14,677 nucleotides of DNA, from contig SFLG01000039.1 of the NCBI GenBank assembly GCA_004553485.1, positions 1 through 14,677 on the forward strand, in the 5' to 3' direction. The notes beneath the pieces are model-generated. The model searched no databases. It had not been told where the DNA came from and saw only the letters and a list, made by a program, of their open reading frames with translations. Below, one piece after another: positions 13,640 to 14,677 of this stretch (position 1 is its first letter; the number at the start of each line of letters is the position of its first letter). Source of the stretch: Bacteroidales bacterium. GTDB taxonomy: Bacteria; Bacteroidota; Bacteroidia; Bacteroidales; Muribaculaceae. A program made the position numbers and the translations under genes.

Positions 13640-13806
13640 CCCCGGCCGAACTTTCGCGCCGGCAATAAGTATATATAATAAGTAATATGTATATATATTA
13701 TAATTCAGGTTTCACAACTTCTACAAAAACCCTAAAATTTAAGGTGTTTGTTCTATCAGTCACACATACAACACAAACCCCGACATAACCCCCCAACACC
13801 CCCGCA
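13640..13806 (+). other. long leader of the CvfB-like gene
   Basis: The leader has three parts: a short GC stem (CCGGC 13642-13646 with GCCGG 13658-13662), an AT-alternating tract (about 13667-13706), and a purine-poor C/A-rich stretch (about 13761-13805) running into the ATG. There is no Shine-Dalgarno sequence. I see no known riboswitch. Confidence 0.4.
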
Positions 13807-14655
13807 ATGATAAAATTAGGACAATACAACATCCTCAGAGTTTCAAGAGTGGCCGAATTCGGCCTTTACCTTACCGATGGCACCACACGCCCCGACGGAA
13901 AGCCCGACGAAGTGCTTATGCCGGCAAAATATGTGCCCGACGACATCCGCCCCGGCGACGAGATAAGAGTGTTTGTGTACAACGACTCGGAAGAGCGGCC
14001 CGTAGCCACCACCGAGACGCCCTTTGCCACCGTGGGACAGTTTGCCTACCTCCAGGCCGTCGACGTCAACAAATACGGCGCCTTCCTCGACTGGGGCGTG
14101 GTAAAACAGCTGCTGTGCCCCTTCAGCGAGCAAAAGATGCGCATGCACACCGGCGGCGTATACCTGGTATACGTCTACCTCGACGACAAGACCAACCGCA
14201 TCGTCGCCTCGGCACGCGTCGAACGTTTCCTCGGCAACGTCTACCCCGACTACCGGCAGGGACAGCGCGTCCACGCCCTCATAACCGGGCACACCGACAT
14301 CGGCTACACCGCCATCGTCGACAACCGCCACCGCGGCATGATATACGACAACGAAATCTATGCCCCCCTCGAGCTTGAGTCGCAAAAGACAGCCTACGTC
14401 AAAGCCGTGCGCGAAGACGGCAAAATCGACCTCACCCTCACCGTCCCCGGCACCGGCAACCGCGTCGACCACCTCGGTCACAAAATCCTCGAGCTCATCG
14501 ACCGCAACGCCTTCCCCCTCACCGACAAATCCACCCCCGACGAAGTCGCCGCCATCCTCCACTGCTCCAAAAAAGACTACAAAAAAGCCATCGGCGCCCT
14601 CTACCGCGACCGCAAAGTCGCCCTCGCCGAAGACGGCACCTGGCACAAAGTCTAA
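13807..14655 (+). CDS. CvfB-like S1 RNA-binding protein
   Basis: CvfB (YitL) proteins bind RNA through S1 domains and influence gene expression; the Staphylococcus aureus member affects virulence. The 282-residue protein has the family layout: three S1-like beta-barrels at about 1-65, 70-140 and 148-212, then a winged helix at about 225-282. The second barrel has YLQAVDVNKYGAFLDWG and LCPFSEQ; the third has HALITGHTDIGYTAIVD and RGMIYDNEI. The C-terminal helix-turn-helix region includes STPDEVAAILHCSKKDYKKA and explains why relatives are sometimes mislabelled GntR regulators. Codons are very rich in third-position C compared with region 4. The stop is 22 bp before the window's end. Confidence 0.93.
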   Translation: MIKLGQYNILRVSRVAEFGLYLTDGTTRPDGKPDEVLMPAKYVPDDIRPGDEIRVFVYNDSEERPVATTETPFATVGQFAYLQAVDVNKYGAFLDWGVVKQLLCPFSEQKMRMHTGGVYLVYVYLDDKTNRIVASARVERFLGNVYPDYRQGQRVHALITGHTDIGYTAIVDNRHRGMIYDNEIYAPLELESQKTAYVKAVREDGKIDLTLTVPGTGNRVDHLGHKILELIDRNAFPLTDKSTPDEVAAILHCSKKDYKKAIGALYRDRKVALAEDGTWHKV

Positions 14656-14677
14656 CACCGTCTACCCTCACGCCCGC

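Noticed and set aside
13843..14658. 271-residue minus-strand frame opposite the CvfB-like gene
   Set aside because: Val/Gly/Asp-rich shadow caused by the C-rich third positions of the real plus-strand gene.

Overview
The window looks like chromosomal DNA from a Bacteroidales bacterium, plausibly a Muribaculaceae-like gut member. This rests on three things: several starts are preceded by the Bacteroidetes -7 box TAnnTTTG, once with a TTTG -33 box at 19 bp; start codons lack Shine-Dalgarno sequences; and the gene families fit (biosynthetic SpeA, a YQAD-repeat secreted protein, CvfB). Family assignments come from reading the translations; no database search was run.

Region 1 (1-4907, minus strand) is a tightly coupled operon speA > truA > membrane-anchored DNA/RNA non-specific nuclease > mnmE. 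Every junction overlaps (1, 4 and 7 bp). MnmE runs off the left edge and carries an unusual 9-residue tandem repeat inside its G domain. Region 2 (4980-6077, plus strand) diverges from speA and holds a YraN/UPF0102 nuclease-fold protein and an O6-methylguanine-DNA methyltransferase.

Region 3 (6078-7440) is gene-poor and rich in repeats. It has 9-bp and 8-bp tandem repeats, several inverted repeats, a good promoter leading to an extremely acidic 46-residue ORF, and a small secreted protein with six YxA(D) repeats (DUF6150/'Septknot'-like). A strong hairpin followed by a T-rich run closes the minus-strand operon to its right; a 27-codon hydrophobic/basic ORF lies just before it.

Region 4 (7440-12157, minus strand) is the most interesting part. 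A near-consensus promoter drives ACP > SDR reductase > ketoacyl-ACP synthase III > GNAT-type acyltransferase > NodB polysaccharide deacetylase > Nudix hydrolase. This looks like a small dedicated acyl-chain module coupled to glycan tailoring: KAS III and SDR build a short (hydroxy)acyl group on the ACP, the deacetylase frees an amine on a glycan, and the GNAT protein may transfer the acyl group. The linkage is inference.

Region 5 (12247-14655) has rsmG and a glyoxalase-II-like metallo-hydrolase on the minus strand, and a CvfB-like S1/winged-helix RNA-binding protein on the plus strand, started from closely spaced divergent -7 boxes.
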